Shown piece after piece: positions 1 to 8,317 of a stretch of 64,000 bases of DNA (positions within the stretch are counted from its first letter, which is position 1; every line of letters starts with the position of its first letter). Under the pieces are notes generated by a model. The model was given only the letters and a program-made list of their open reading frames with translations, did not search any database and had not been told where the DNA came from. Made by a program: the position numbers and the translations under genes. The stretch covers positions 372,001 through 436,000 of the forward strand of contig NZ_JBIRXP010000001.1 in the NCBI RefSeq assembly GCF_044389085.1, in the 5' to 3' direction. Source of the stretch: Isoptericola sp044389085 (lineage in GTDB: Bacteria; Actinomycetota; Actinomycetes; Actinomycetales; Cellulomonadaceae).

Positions 1-802
1 CGGCGCGCACGGCGCCGAGAGCCATGAGGTCGGAGGCGCAGACGATCGCCGTGTGCCCGGCGTCGACGAGCTCGGCCGCGGCGGCCTGGCCGCCCTCGAG
101 GGTGTACAGGCTGGAGCGCACGTGCTCCCGGGCGGCCGCCTCGTCGTCCGCCAGGCCGTGCCGCACCAGCGCGGCGAGGAACGCCGCGAGCTTGCGGCGC
201 GAGGGCACGTAGCGCTCCGGTCCGATCGCGAGGCCGATGCGGCGGTGCCCGAGGGTGAGGAGGTGCTGGACCGCGACGTCCACGCTGGCCGCGTCGTCGG
301 GCGAGACGAAGGGCGCGTCGATCCCGGGCGCGTAGCCGTTGACCAGCACGATCGGCACGCCCTGGCTGCGCAGCATGGAGTAGCGCGTGTGGTCGGCGCG
401 GGTGTCCGCGTGCAGGCCGGAGACGAAGACGATGCCGTCGACGGAGTGGTCCACGAGCGTGCTGACGTACTCGTCCTCGGTGGTGCCGCCCGGCGCCTGG
501 GTGCACAGCAACGGCGTGTAGCCGCGCTGGGCCAGGATCGACTCGATCGCCTGGGCGAAGGCGGGGAAGACGGGGTTGGTCAGCTCGGGGACGATGAGGC
601 CGACGAGGCCGGCGGAGCGACCGCGGAGCACCGAGGGTCGCTCGTACCCGAGGACGTCGAGCGCGGCGAGCACGGCCTGCCGGGTGGAGCTGGCCACCCC
701 GGGCTTGCCGTTGAGCACGCGCGACACCGTGGCGGTCGACACGCCTGCCTGCTCCGCCAGGTCGCTCAGTCGGGTTCGCACCCGAGGAATCGTAGGGGAC
801 AC
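1..802 (-). CDS. LacI-family transcriptional regulator (C-terminus beyond window)
   Basis: This is a sugar-responsive DNA-binding repressor, cut off by the window edge after about 267 residues. The N-terminus has the LacI helix-turn-helix and hinge (RLSDLAEQAGVSTATVSRVL, about residues 10-30). A periplasmic-binding-protein-like sensor domain follows, with the family phrases GLIVPELTNPVFP, DGIVFVSG and LGHRRIGLAIGP. The GTG start at 802 is chosen because a good AGGAGG ribosome site lies just upstream. It is divergent from the maltodextrin transporter genes, and LacI-type palindromes lie in the shared intergenic region, so it is probably the local MalR-like repressor. The effector sugar is inferred only from context. 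Confidence 0.93.
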   Translation of the reverse strand, partial: MSPTIPRVRTRLSDLAEQAGVSTATVSRVLNGKPGVASSTRQAVLAALDVLGYERPSVLRGRSAGLVGLIVPELTNPVFPAFAQAIESILAQRGYTPLLCTQAPGGTTEDEYVSTLVDHSVDGIVFVSGLHADTRADHTRYSMLRSQGVPIVLVNGYAPGIDAPFVSPDDAASVDVAVQHLLTLGHRRIGLAIGPERYVPSRRKLAAFLAALVRHGLADDEAAAREHVRSSLYTLEGGQAAAAELVDAGHTAIVCASDLMALGAVRA

Positions 803-896
803 GGGACCTCCTCGTCCTGAGGTGGGACGCCGGCGGTTCCGCCGCCGGTCGTCTGCGCGTCGCCTCGTCGTTGCCGCGCGTTGCTGAAAAGTTATC

Positions 897-920
897 GCAA
901 GATCTTGCATCATGCTGCAA
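897..920. promoter_or_regulatory. LacI/MalR-type operator, two overlapping palindromes
   Basis: A perfect 12-base palindrome GCAAGATCTTGC occupies 897-908. It overlaps a second inverted repeat, TTGCATCATGCTGCAA, at 905-920, with one mismatched pair. Both have the TTGC/GCAA half-sites typical of LacI-family operators. They lie between the divergent lacI-type gene and malE and cover the proposed -35 element, which fits repression. A further TTGC at 881 faces the GCAA at 897, giving a possible third arrangement. Confidence 0.72.
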
Positions 921-933
921 CGGTCCGTACGTT
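905..933 (+). promoter_or_regulatory. Putative malE promoter
   Basis: TTGCAT at 905-910 and TACGTT at 928-933 are separated by exactly 17 bases, fitting a housekeeping-sigma promoter. The start point would fall near 940, about 65 bases before the malE ATG. The -35 element lies inside the operator palindromes, so bound repressor would block it. This is a consensus-match inference. Confidence 0.5.
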
Positions 934-1004
934 GTGGGCATCAAGGGCCCCGCGACGAGCGCGTCGCGAGGCCGTCCACCCGATGACAGCTGGGAGTAAC
1001 CACG

Positions 1005-2240
1005 ATGCGAAGGAGCATCCTTCTCGCCTCGGCCCTGGCCACCACCCTGGCCCTGACGGCGTGCGGCAGCGGCGAGCCGAGCGGCGACTCGAACGCCGAC
1101 GCGGACGCGAGCGCCACGCCCGCGGCCTCGGGCTCGCTCACGGTCTGGGTCGACGAGACCCGCGAGGCCGCGGTGACCACGGCCGCCGAGGCGTACGAGG
1201 CGGAGTCCGGCGTCGACGTCGAGATCGTCCAGAAGAACTTCGAGGACATCCGCGCCGACTTCCTCGCGCAGGTGCCCACGGGCGAGGGCCCCGACATCAC
1301 CGTCGGCGCCCACGACTGGCTCGGCGAGTTCACCTCGAACGGCGTGGTCGCGCCGATCGAGCTCGGCGACAAGGCGGGCGACTTCATCCCGGTCTCGGTG
1401 CAGGCGTTCACCCAGGACGGCCAGGTCTACGGCCTGCCGTACGCCATCGAGAACATCGCGCTGATCCGCAACACGGAGCTCGCCCCCGAGGCCCCGGCGA
1501 CCTTCGACGACATGGTCGCCGCGGGCAAGAAGGCCGGCACCAAGTTCCCGTTCCTCATCCAGTCGGACGGCGACAAGGGCGACCCGTACACCTACTACCC
1601 GTTCCAGACGTCGTTCGGGGCGCCGGTCTTCGAGCAGAACGACGACGGGTCCTACCGCCCGGAGCTCGCCCTCGGCGGCGAGAACGGCGAGGCCTTCGCC
1701 ACGTGGCTCGGTGAGCAGGGCGACGAGGGCAACCTCAGCATCGACATCAGCTACGACATCGCGGTCGAGGCGTTCGCCAAGGGCGAGTCGCCCTTCGTGA
1801 TCGGTGGTCCGTGGATGCTCGAGCAGTTCAAGGACCTCGACCTCGCCGTCGACCCGATCCCGGCCCCGGGCGACCAGCCCGCGCAGCCGTTCGTCGGCGT
1901 CCAGGGCTTCTACGTGAGCGCGCAGAGCAAGAACGCGCTGCTCGCGAACGACTTCCTCGTCAACTACATGTCGACGTCCGAGGCCCAGACGGCGCTGTTC
2001 GAGGCCGGCGGCCGCCCGCCGGCGCTCGTCGAGGCCGCCGACGCCGCGTCCGCGGACCCGCTGGTCGCGGGCTTCCGTGAGGTCGGCGCCTCGGCCGTGC
2101 CGATGCCGTCGATCCCGGAGATGGGTTCGGTGTGGTCCTTCTGGGGCGTCACCGAGGCCAGCATCATCTCGGGCAAGGCCGCCGACCCGGTCAAGGCCTG
2201 GAACAAGATGGTCTCCGACATCGAGGGTGCGCTCGGCTGA
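1005..2240 (+). CDS. malE: Maltose/maltodextrin ABC transporter substrate-binding lipoprotein
   Basis: A 411-residue extracytoplasmic solute-binding protein. A lipoprotein signal peptide (MRRSILLASALATTLALTAC) ends in a LTAC lipobox, so the mature protein should be lipid-anchored at Cys20. Features of the MalE/family 1 binding proteins follow, including LTVWVDETRE, a GPDITVGAHDWLGEF region and VFEAGGRPPALVEA-type C-terminal helices. The ATG is preceded by GGGAG. It is the first gene of malE-malF-malG, whose later genes overlap. Maltodextrin specificity is inferred from the MalF/MalG neighbours, the nearby GH13 enzyme and the LacI regulator. No ATPase gene is present; in many actinobacteria a shared MsiK-type ATPase encoded elsewhere serves such importers. 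Confidence 0.93.
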   Translation: MRRSILLASALATTLALTACGSGEPSGDSNADADASATPAASGSLTVWVDETREAAVTTAAEAYEAESGVDVEIVQKNFEDIRADFLAQVPTGEGPDITVGAHDWLGEFTSNGVVAPIELGDKAGDFIPVSVQAFTQDGQVYGLPYAIENIALIRNTELAPEAPATFDDMVAAGKKAGTKFPFLIQSDGDKGDPYTYYPFQTSFGAPVFEQNDDGSYRPELALGGENGEAFATWLGEQGDEGNLSIDISYDIAVEAFAKGESPFVIGGPWMLEQFKDLDLAVDPIPAPGDQPAQPFVGVQGFYVSAQSKNALLANDFLVNYMSTSEAQTALFEAGGRPPALVEAADAASADPLVAGFREVGASAVPMPSIPEMGSVWSFWGVTEASIISGKAADPVKAWNKMVSDIEGALG

Positions 2241-3817
2241 TGTCGCGTGCCCGCTACAAGGGCGCCGAGGCCGGCTCCGGGACCTTCTCCGGAGCCGGCT
2301 TCGCCGTCAAGCTCGTGCTCATCGCGCTCGTGGACGCCCTGGGCGTCTTCGGCGTGCTCGCCGCGTGGCGTGCCGGCTCGTGGGGGATCCTCGCGGCCAT
2401 GGTGGCGCTGCTCGTCGCCGCGAACTGGGTGTACTTCACCAAGCGCTCGCTGCCGCTGAAGTACATCCTGCCGGGGCTGGCGTTCCTGCTCGTCTACCAG
2501 GTGTACGTCGTCGGCTACACCGGCTACGTGGCCTTCACCAACTACGGCGACGGCCACAACTCCACCAAGGAGCAGGCGGTCGACGCCCTCCTGGTGCAGA
2601 ACGAGCGCCGGCTCGAGGGGTCCCCGGCCCTGCCGCTGACGGTCGTGGAGAACGGGGACGGCGAGCTCGGGTTCGCCGTCGTCGAGGACGGGGTCGCGGA
2701 GGTCGGTTCCGCCGACGAGCCGCTCGAGGCCGCTCCCGACGCGACGCTCGACGGCGGCAGCGTGACCGAGGTGCCGGGCTGGACGGTGCTCGACCGCGCG
2801 ACCGTGCTCCAGCGGCAGGACGAGGTCACCACGCTGCGCGTGCCCGTGTCCGACGACGCCGCCGACGGCTCGGTGCGCACCCAGGACGCCCGCACGGGCT
2901 ACGTCTTCCAGCCGGTGCTGGAGTACGACGAGGCCGCGGGCACGATGACGGACACGTCGACCGGCGTGGTGTACACGCCGAACGACGACGGTCAGTTCGA
3001 GTCCGCCGACGGAGAGACGCTGCCCGTCGGGTGGCGGGTCACGGTGGGCTTCGAGAACTTCGCGACGGCGTTCGGCGACGAGCGGTACGCGGGCCCCTTC
3101 GTCAAGATCCTGCTGTGGACGTTCGCGTTCGCGGTGCTGTCGGTGGTCACGACCTTCGCGCTCGGCATGTTCCTCGCGATGGTCTTCAACGACCCGCGGC
3201 TGCGCGGGCGCAAGATCTACCGCACCCTGATGATCCTGCCCTACGCGATGCCGGGGTTCCTCGCGGCCCTGCTGTGGTCAGGCATGCTCAACAAGAGCTT
3301 CGGCGTGATCAACCAGGTGCTGCTCGGCGGGGCGGCGATCCCGTGGCTCACCGACCCGTGGCTCGCGAAGCTGTCGGTGCTGGGCGTCAACCTGTGGCTG
3401 GGCTTCCCGTACATGTTCCTCATCTGCACGGGTGCGCTGCAGTCGCTCCCGGGCGACGTGTACGAGGCCGCGCGGATCGACGGTGCCGGGAAGTGGCGCA
3501 CGTGGCGCTCGATCACGATGCCGCTGCTGCTGGTGGCGACCGCGCCGCTGCTCATCTCGAGCTTCGCCTTCAACTTCAACAACTTCACGCTGATCAAGAT
3601 GCTGACGAACGGCGGGCCACGGTTCGACGACGCGTCGGTGCCGCTGGGGCACACGGACATCCTCATCTCGATGGTCTACAACGTGTCCGGGCTGGACGGC
3701 TCCGCGCCGCGTGACTACGGGCTCGCCAGCGCGCTGTCCATCGTGATCTTCGTGGTGGTCGGGGTCATCTCCGCCATCGCGTTCCGCCAGACCCGCAAGC
3801 TCGAGGAGCTGAGCTGA
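2240..3817 (+). CDS. malF: Maltose/maltodextrin ABC transporter permease MalF
   Basis: A 525-residue membrane subunit of the maltodextrin importer. The ATG at 2240 overlaps the malE stop (TGATG), suggesting coupled translation. N-terminal membrane segments are followed by a long hydrophilic extracytoplasmic loop at about residues 100-285, as expected for MalF with its P2-like domain, and then by the transport core. The EAA loop that contacts the ATPase is visible near residues 405-430 (EAARIDGAGKWRTWRSITMP). The stop overlaps the malG start. Confidence 0.93.
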   Translation: MSRARYKGAEAGSGTFSGAGFAVKLVLIALVDALGVFGVLAAWRAGSWGILAAMVALLVAANWVYFTKRSLPLKYILPGLAFLLVYQVYVVGYTGYVAFTNYGDGHNSTKEQAVDALLVQNERRLEGSPALPLTVVENGDGELGFAVVEDGVAEVGSADEPLEAAPDATLDGGSVTEVPGWTVLDRATVLQRQDEVTTLRVPVSDDAADGSVRTQDARTGYVFQPVLEYDEAAGTMTDTSTGVVYTPNDDGQFESADGETLPVGWRVTVGFENFATAFGDERYAGPFVKILLWTFAFAVLSVVTTFALGMFLAMVFNDPRLRGRKIYRTLMILPYAMPGFLAALLWSGMLNKSFGVINQVLLGGAAIPWLTDPWLAKLSVLGVNLWLGFPYMFLICTGALQSLPGDVYEAARIDGAGKWRTWRSITMPLLLVATAPLLISSFAFNFNNFTLIKMLTNGGPRFDDASVPLGHTDILISMVYNVSGLDGSAPRDYGLASALSIVIFVVVGVISAIAFRQTRKLEELS

Positions 3818-4743
3818 TGACGACGCCGACCGAACGCGCCACCTCGCGCCGGCCCGCGGCGACCGGGGCCGGGGAGCAGGTGCTGCGGCACCGGATGAAG
3901 CCGGGCCGGTGGGCCCGGGAGCTGGGCTGGCGGCACGTGGTGGGGGTCGTGGCGGTGCTGTACGCCGTCTTCCCGATCGTGTACGTGGTGTCGGCGTCGC
4001 TCTCGCCGAGCGGCACCCTCACGGGGTCCAACGAGCTGTTCGCCGAGGTCAGCGGCGTCAACTACGCCGAGCTGGGCGACACGAGGTTCTGGACCTGGAT
4101 GGGCAACACGCTGGTCATCGGCGTCTCGACGGCCGTGGGCACGGTGCTCATGGGAGCGGCCGCGGCGTACGCGTTCTCGCGCTTCCGTTTCGCCGGCCGG
4201 CGCCTGGGCCTGACGTCGCTGCTGATCATCCAGATGTTCCCGCAGATGCTCGCGTTCGTCGCGATCTTCCTGCTGCTCATCTCGCTCGGCGAGGTCGTGC
4301 CGGTGCTGGGGCTGAACTCCAAGCTGGCGCTCATCTGCGTCTACCTCGGCGGCGCCCTCGGCGTGAACACGTTCCTCATGTACGGGTTCTTCAACACCGT
4401 GCCGCGGGAGCTCGACGAGGCCGCCAAGATCGACGGTGCCTCGCACGCGCAGGTGTACTGGACGATCATCCTGCGCCTCGTGACGCCCATCCTCGCCGTC
4501 GTGGCGCTGCTGAGCTTCATCAGCACGTTCGGCGAGTTCATCATCGCCCGGGTGGTGCTCCAGTCGGAGTCCAACTGGACCCTGGCCGTGGGGCTCTACG
4601 GCTGGGTGTCGTCGCTGCTCGAGGCCAACTGGGGCCTCTTCGCCGCGGGCGCCGTCCTGTCGGCGATCCCGGTGCTCGCGCTGTTCCTCTTCCTGCAGAA
4701 GTACATCGTGGGCGGCCTGACGGCGGGCTCCGTCAAGGGCTGA
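3817..4743 (+). CDS. malG: Maltose/maltodextrin ABC transporter permease MalG
   Basis: A 308-residue second permease of the importer, starting within the malF stop (TGATGA). About six membrane helices are visible. The EAA motif lies near residues 198-217 (ELDEAAKIDGASHAQVYWTI). The C-terminus, with FLQKYIVGGLTAGSVKG, is typical of MalG, whose tail can reach the ATPase site. A hairpin follows directly, so the transporter transcript may end here. Confidence 0.94.
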   Translation: MTTPTERATSRRPAATGAGEQVLRHRMKPGRWARELGWRHVVGVVAVLYAVFPIVYVVSASLSPSGTLTGSNELFAEVSGVNYAELGDTRFWTWMGNTLVIGVSTAVGTVLMGAAAAYAFSRFRFAGRRLGLTSLLIIQMFPQMLAFVAIFLLLISLGEVVPVLGLNSKLALICVYLGGALGVNTFLMYGFFNTVPRELDEAAKIDGASHAQVYWTIILRLVTPILAVVALLSFISTFGEFIIARVVLQSESNWTLAVGLYGWVSSLLEANWGLFAAGAVLSAIPVLALFLFLQKYIVGGLTAGSVKG

Positions 4744-4761
4744 GCCGGCCAGGGCTGGCCC

Positions 4762-4809
4762 GGCCGCCACGAGGTTCGCGCGGATCCACCCGCGATCCTT
4801 GTGGCGGCC
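4762..4809 (+). terminator. Possible hairpin terminator after malG
   Basis: The arms GGCCGCCAC (4762-4770) and GTGGCGGCC (4801-4809) are perfectly complementary, and the interior has further GC-rich pairing. There is no U-tract, which is common in high-GC actinobacteria. It lies between malG and the GerW-family gene. Confidence 0.45.
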
Positions 4810-4837
4810 GTCACAGCAGGGTCCTAGCCTGGGCGTC

Positions 4838-5470
4838 ATGACCGACGACCCGCGCACCTACGCACCGGACCTCGCGCGTCTCACCGACGCCGCCGACGAC
4901 TCGTTCTCCGTGCGCCGCGCGTACGGCGAGCCCTACGAGCACCAGGGCCAGCTGATCGTCCCCGTCGCCAAGGTGTGGGGCGGGATCGGCACCGGCTCCG
5001 GCGGCGGCGCGGGCAACGGCGCCGCCAACGGCGCCGGCACCGGCTCGGGCAGCGGCTCCGGCCGGGGGACCGGCCAGGGCAAGGGCGACGGCAGCTCGCC
5101 CGGGTGGCGCCGGTCGTTCAGCGTCGGGTCGGGCGGGTCCGACGCCGCCGCCGAGCCCGCCGGCACGGCGGAGAACCAGGACGCGCCGCGCGGCGCCGGC
5201 TCCGCGCACGGGGACGCCTCCGGCGAGGCGCAGGGCGACGCCAAGGGCGAGCTGCAGGGCGAGGCCCACGGTGAGGGGCACGGCGAGGGCGGCGGCGGGG
5301 GCGGCGGCTACGGCCTGCGCGTCAAGCCCGTGGGCGTCTTCGTGGTCTCCGCGGAGGGCACGCGCTGGAAGCCGGTGCTGGACCTCAACAAGGTGATCCT
5401 CGGCGGGCAGGCCGTCGGGATCGCCATCGCGCTCGCCGCCGGGTGGGCGATCGGGCGCCGCCGCCGCTGA
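4838..5470 (+). CDS. GerW (YtfJ)-family protein with glycine-rich insertion
   Basis: A 210-residue protein with the bipartite GerW/YtfJ signature: QLIVPVAKVWGGIG near residue 35 and, after a long insert, GYGLRVKPVGVFVVSAEGTRW near the C-terminal third. It ends in a hydrophobic segment (VGIAIALAAGWAIGRRRR) that could be a membrane anchor. The intervening 100 or so residues are Gly/Ala/Ser-rich and end in GEGHGEGGGGGGG. In Bacillus the family is linked to spore germination, but in non-sporulating actinobacteria its function is unknown. The start is set at the ATG giving MTDDPRT; an upstream in-frame ATG adds 13 unconserved residues and overlaps the hairpin. It sits between malG and the GH13 gene. 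Confidence 0.82.
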   Translation: MTDDPRTYAPDLARLTDAADDSFSVRRAYGEPYEHQGQLIVPVAKVWGGIGTGSGGGAGNGAANGAGTGSGSGSGRGTGQGKGDGSSPGWRRSFSVGSGGSDAAAEPAGTAENQDAPRGAGSAHGDASGEAQGDAKGELQGEAHGEGHGEGGGGGGGYGLRVKPVGVFVVSAEGTRWKPVLDLNKVILGGQAVGIAIALAAGWAIGRRRR

Positions 5471-5521
5471 CCGTCCCCGCGCCGGTCCGGCGGAGCGCCG
5501 CCGGACCGACGAGAGGACGAC

Positions 5522-7435
5522 ATGACCCCGCAGACCCTGACGGCCGCACCCGCGGCCGTGCGCACGCTCCTGGGCGCGGCGCACCACGACGGCTCCGCGC
5601 TGTACGCCCCGACGACGACGCCCGCGCTCGGCGACGAGGTCACCGTGCGGGTGCGGGTGCCGCGGGGCAGCGGCGTGCGCGACGTCCGCGTCCGGACCGT
5701 GCACGACGGCGAGCCCCGCCTCCTGCCCGCCCGGCGCGACGGCGGTGACGCGCACGAGGACTGGTACGCGGCCGACGTCGTCGTGCACCACCCCGTCACC
5801 TCCTACCGCTTCTTCCTCGACGTGCCGGGCGGCTACCGCTGGCTCGACGGGCGCGGGGTGCACGACCGCGAGGTGCCGGACGCCGCGAGCTTCCGGCTCA
5901 CGACGCACGCCCCCGCCCCGGGCTGGCTGCGCGACGGCCTCGCCTACCAGGTCTTCCCCGACCGCTTCGCGCGCTCGGCCGCGGCCGAGGGCCGGGACAC
6001 GCCGGGGTGGGCCGTGCGCGCCGGGTGGGAGGACGAGCCCGCCGGCTCCGGCCCGCTCGCGGGCACGCAGTTGTTCGGCGGCGACCTCGACGGCGTGGCC
6101 GAGCACCTCGACCACCTCGAGGCGCTCGGCGTGCGCACCCTGTACCTGACGCCCGTCTTCCCGGGCCGGTCGAACCACCGCTACGACGCGGCGACGTTCG
6201 ACCACGTCGACCCCTTGCTCGGTGGCGACGCCGCGTACGCGCGCCTGGCCCGGGCCGTGCACGCGCGCGGGATGCGGCTCATGGGCGACATCACGACCAA
6301 CCACACCGGCGACGGGCACGAGTGGTTCGCCCGGGCGGTGGCGGACCCGGCGTCGCCCGAGCGCGACCTGTACCTGTGGGACGACGGCGGGCCGGACGTC
6401 GTGCGCCCGGCCACGTCGCGCCGCGCGGGGGACGGGTACGTCGGCTGGCTCGGCCACGGGTCCCTGCCGAAGCTCGACTGGGCGGCCGAGGAGACGTGGC
6501 GGCGCATGGTCACCGGCGACGACGCCGTGATCGCCCGGTACCTGCGCGAGCCGTTCGCCCTCGACGGCTGGCGCGTGGACGTCGCCAACATGACCGGGCG
6601 GCGGGGGAGCGCGGACCGTGCCCACGCCGTCGCGCGTGCGCTGCGCGAGCGCATCGTGGCCGAGCGGCCCGACGGCGCGCTCGTCGCGGAGCACTTCCAC
6701 GACGCGGCGGCGGACCTGGCCGGCGACGGCTGGCACGCGAACATGAACTACGCCGGCTTCACGCGGCCCGCCTGGTCGTGGCTGGTGCCCGCCGGGTCCG
6801 ACGTGCCGTTCCTCGACCTGCCCGTTCCGGTGCCGCGGCGCCCGGCGGCCGCCATGGTCGAGACGATGCGCGAGGTCGCGGCCCTGGTGCCCTGGGGCGT
6901 GACGGCCACGCAGTGGAACATGCTGGGCTCGCACGACACGCCCCGGTTGCGGTCGATCGTGGGCTCGCGCGAGCTGGTCGAGGTCGCGGCGGCCCTGCTG
7001 TTCACCTACCCGGGGGCCCCGGTCGTCTTCGCGGGCGACGAGGTGGGCGCCACCGGCACGAACGGGGAGCACGCCCGGACGACGATGGCGTGGGACCAGG
7101 CCGCCCGCGGCGGCCCGCGGTGGGACGCCGCGACGCTGGACGTCTACCGGCGGCTGTCCGCGCTGCGCTCGTCGTCGGCCGCGCTGCGCGACGGCGGCCT
7201 GCGCTGGGCCGCCGTGCACGACGACGCCGTGGCCTACCTGCGCGAGACGCCCGACGAGCGCGTGCTCGTCGTGCTCGCCCGGGCGCCGTGGCCGGGCGTG
7301 CGGCTGCCGGGGCACCTGCTGGCGGCGGGCGGCGAGCCGGAGGTGCTGTACGGCGGGCTCGCCGTCACCCGGAGCCGCGACGGCCTGGACGTCGCCGGCG
7401 ACGGGCCGGGGGTCGCCGTCGTGCGCCTCGCCTGA
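5522..7435 (+). CDS. GH13 glycoside hydrolase (neopullulanase/maltodextrin glucosidase type)
   Basis: A 637-residue alpha-glucan-active enzyme without signal peptide, so it probably degrades imported maltodextrins in the cytoplasm. The first 130 residues form a beta-rich domain resembling the N-terminal domain of neopullulanase-like GH13 enzymes. Catalytic-barrel motifs follow: GDITTNHTGD (region I), GWRVDVANM with nucleophile Asp353, LVAEHFHDA with acid Glu390, and MLGSHDTPRL with Asp472. All three catalytic carboxylates are present. GAGAGGACGAC precedes the ATG. Subfamily and substrate cannot be fixed from motifs. The genes on either side of the GerW gene place it in the maltodextrin locus. 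Confidence 0.88.
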   Translation: MTPQTLTAAPAAVRTLLGAAHHDGSALYAPTTTPALGDEVTVRVRVPRGSGVRDVRVRTVHDGEPRLLPARRDGGDAHEDWYAADVVVHHPVTSYRFFLDVPGGYRWLDGRGVHDREVPDAASFRLTTHAPAPGWLRDGLAYQVFPDRFARSAAAEGRDTPGWAVRAGWEDEPAGSGPLAGTQLFGGDLDGVAEHLDHLEALGVRTLYLTPVFPGRSNHRYDAATFDHVDPLLGGDAAYARLARAVHARGMRLMGDITTNHTGDGHEWFARAVADPASPERDLYLWDDGGPDVVRPATSRRAGDGYVGWLGHGSLPKLDWAAEETWRRMVTGDDAVIARYLREPFALDGWRVDVANMTGRRGSADRAHAVARALRERIVAERPDGALVAEHFHDAAADLAGDGWHANMNYAGFTRPAWSWLVPAGSDVPFLDLPVPVPRRPAAAMVETMREVAALVPWGVTATQWNMLGSHDTPRLRSIVGSRELVEVAAALLFTYPGAPVVFAGDEVGATGTNGEHARTTMAWDQAARGGPRWDAATLDVYRRLSALRSSSAALRDGGLRWAAVHDDAVAYLRETPDERVLVVLARAPWPGVRLPGHLLAAGGEPEVLYGGLAVTRSRDGLDVAGDGPGVAVVRLA

Positions 7436-7522
7436 CGCGCACCTCGATCACGGGGCCGAGCACCTGACCGATCACCTGACCGAGCACCTGTCGCAGCCTG
7501 CGCGCGTGGCACCATCGGGGGC

Positions 7523-8281
7523 GTGACCCGAGACCTGGAACGCATCGCCGTCGTCTCCGACGTCCACGGCAACCTCGGCGCGCTCGAGGCCGTGCTCGCG
7601 GACATCGGGGCGCGCGGGATCACCCGCGTGATCAACCTCGGCGACGACGCGGGCAAGGGGCCGCGGGGCAGCGCCGTCGTCGACCGGCTGCGCGAGGTGT
7701 GCGAGGCGGACGTGCGCGGCAACTGGGACGACTTCCTGCCGCGCCTCGGGGCCGAGGCGCCGCCCGAGATGGTGTGGTGGCGCGACGAGCTGCGGCCCGA
7801 CCAGCGCGCGTGGCTCGGCGCCAAGCCCCTGTCCCACGACCTGCTGCTGTCCGGCCGCCGGGTCCGGCTGTTCCACGCCTCGGCGGCCGACGTGCACACG
7901 CGCGTGCACTTCCACCACACGCCGGAGGAGTTCGCCGGCATGTTCGCCGCGACCGAGCTGACCGGCCCCGGGGCCGAGCCCACGGTCGTCGGCTACGGGG
8001 ACGTGCACGACGCCTACCTCGAGACGTGCCGCGGCCGCACCCTGTTCAACACGGGCAGCGTGGGCAACCCGCTGGACGACCCGACCCCGGTGTACGCGAT
8101 CCTGGAGGGCGTCCCGGACTCGCCGGACCCGGCGCCCTTCGGCATCCAGCACGTGCGCGTGCCCTACGACGTCGAGGCGGAGCTCGCCGTCGCGCGCGAG
8201 GCCGGCATGCCCAGGAACGTCGAGTGGGAGCACGAGCTGCGGACGGCGGAGTACCGCGGACGGATGACCGTCTCGTCGTGA
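7523..8281 (+). CDS. Metallophosphoesterase (YfcE/MJ0936-like)
   Basis: A 252-residue calcineurin-like phosphoesterase. The dimetal motifs are VVSDVHGNLGALEAVL at the N-terminus, NLGDDAGKGP, RGNWDDFLPRL (GNWD replacing the usual GNHD), and LFHASAADVHTRVHF. The last motif is GYGDVHDAYL, where relatives have GHTH, so one metal-site position differs from the common pattern. The GTG start is the first that gives the conserved strand. The substrate is unknown. Just upstream (about 7455-7495) are short imperfect repeats of the type GACCGAGCACCT. The dgt gene starts 36 bases downstream, so co-transcription is likely. Confidence 0.85.
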   Translation: MTRDLERIAVVSDVHGNLGALEAVLADIGARGITRVINLGDDAGKGPRGSAVVDRLREVCEADVRGNWDDFLPRLGAEAPPEMVWWRDELRPDQRAWLGAKPLSHDLLLSGRRVRLFHASAADVHTRVHFHHTPEEFAGMFAATELTGPGAEPTVVGYGDVHDAYLETCRGRTLFNTGSVGNPLDDPTPVYAILEGVPDSPDPAPFGIQHVRVPYDVEAELAVAREAGMPRNVEWEHELRTAEYRGRMTVSS

Positions 8282-8317
8282 GGCCGGGGCGTCGGCGGGG
8301 ATGGCTAGGCTGCCCCC

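Noticed and set aside
1..820. Plus-strand frames opposite the LacI-type regulator
   Set aside because: The minus strand encodes a clear LacI-family protein with HTH and sensor motifs; the plus-strand frames are shadows.
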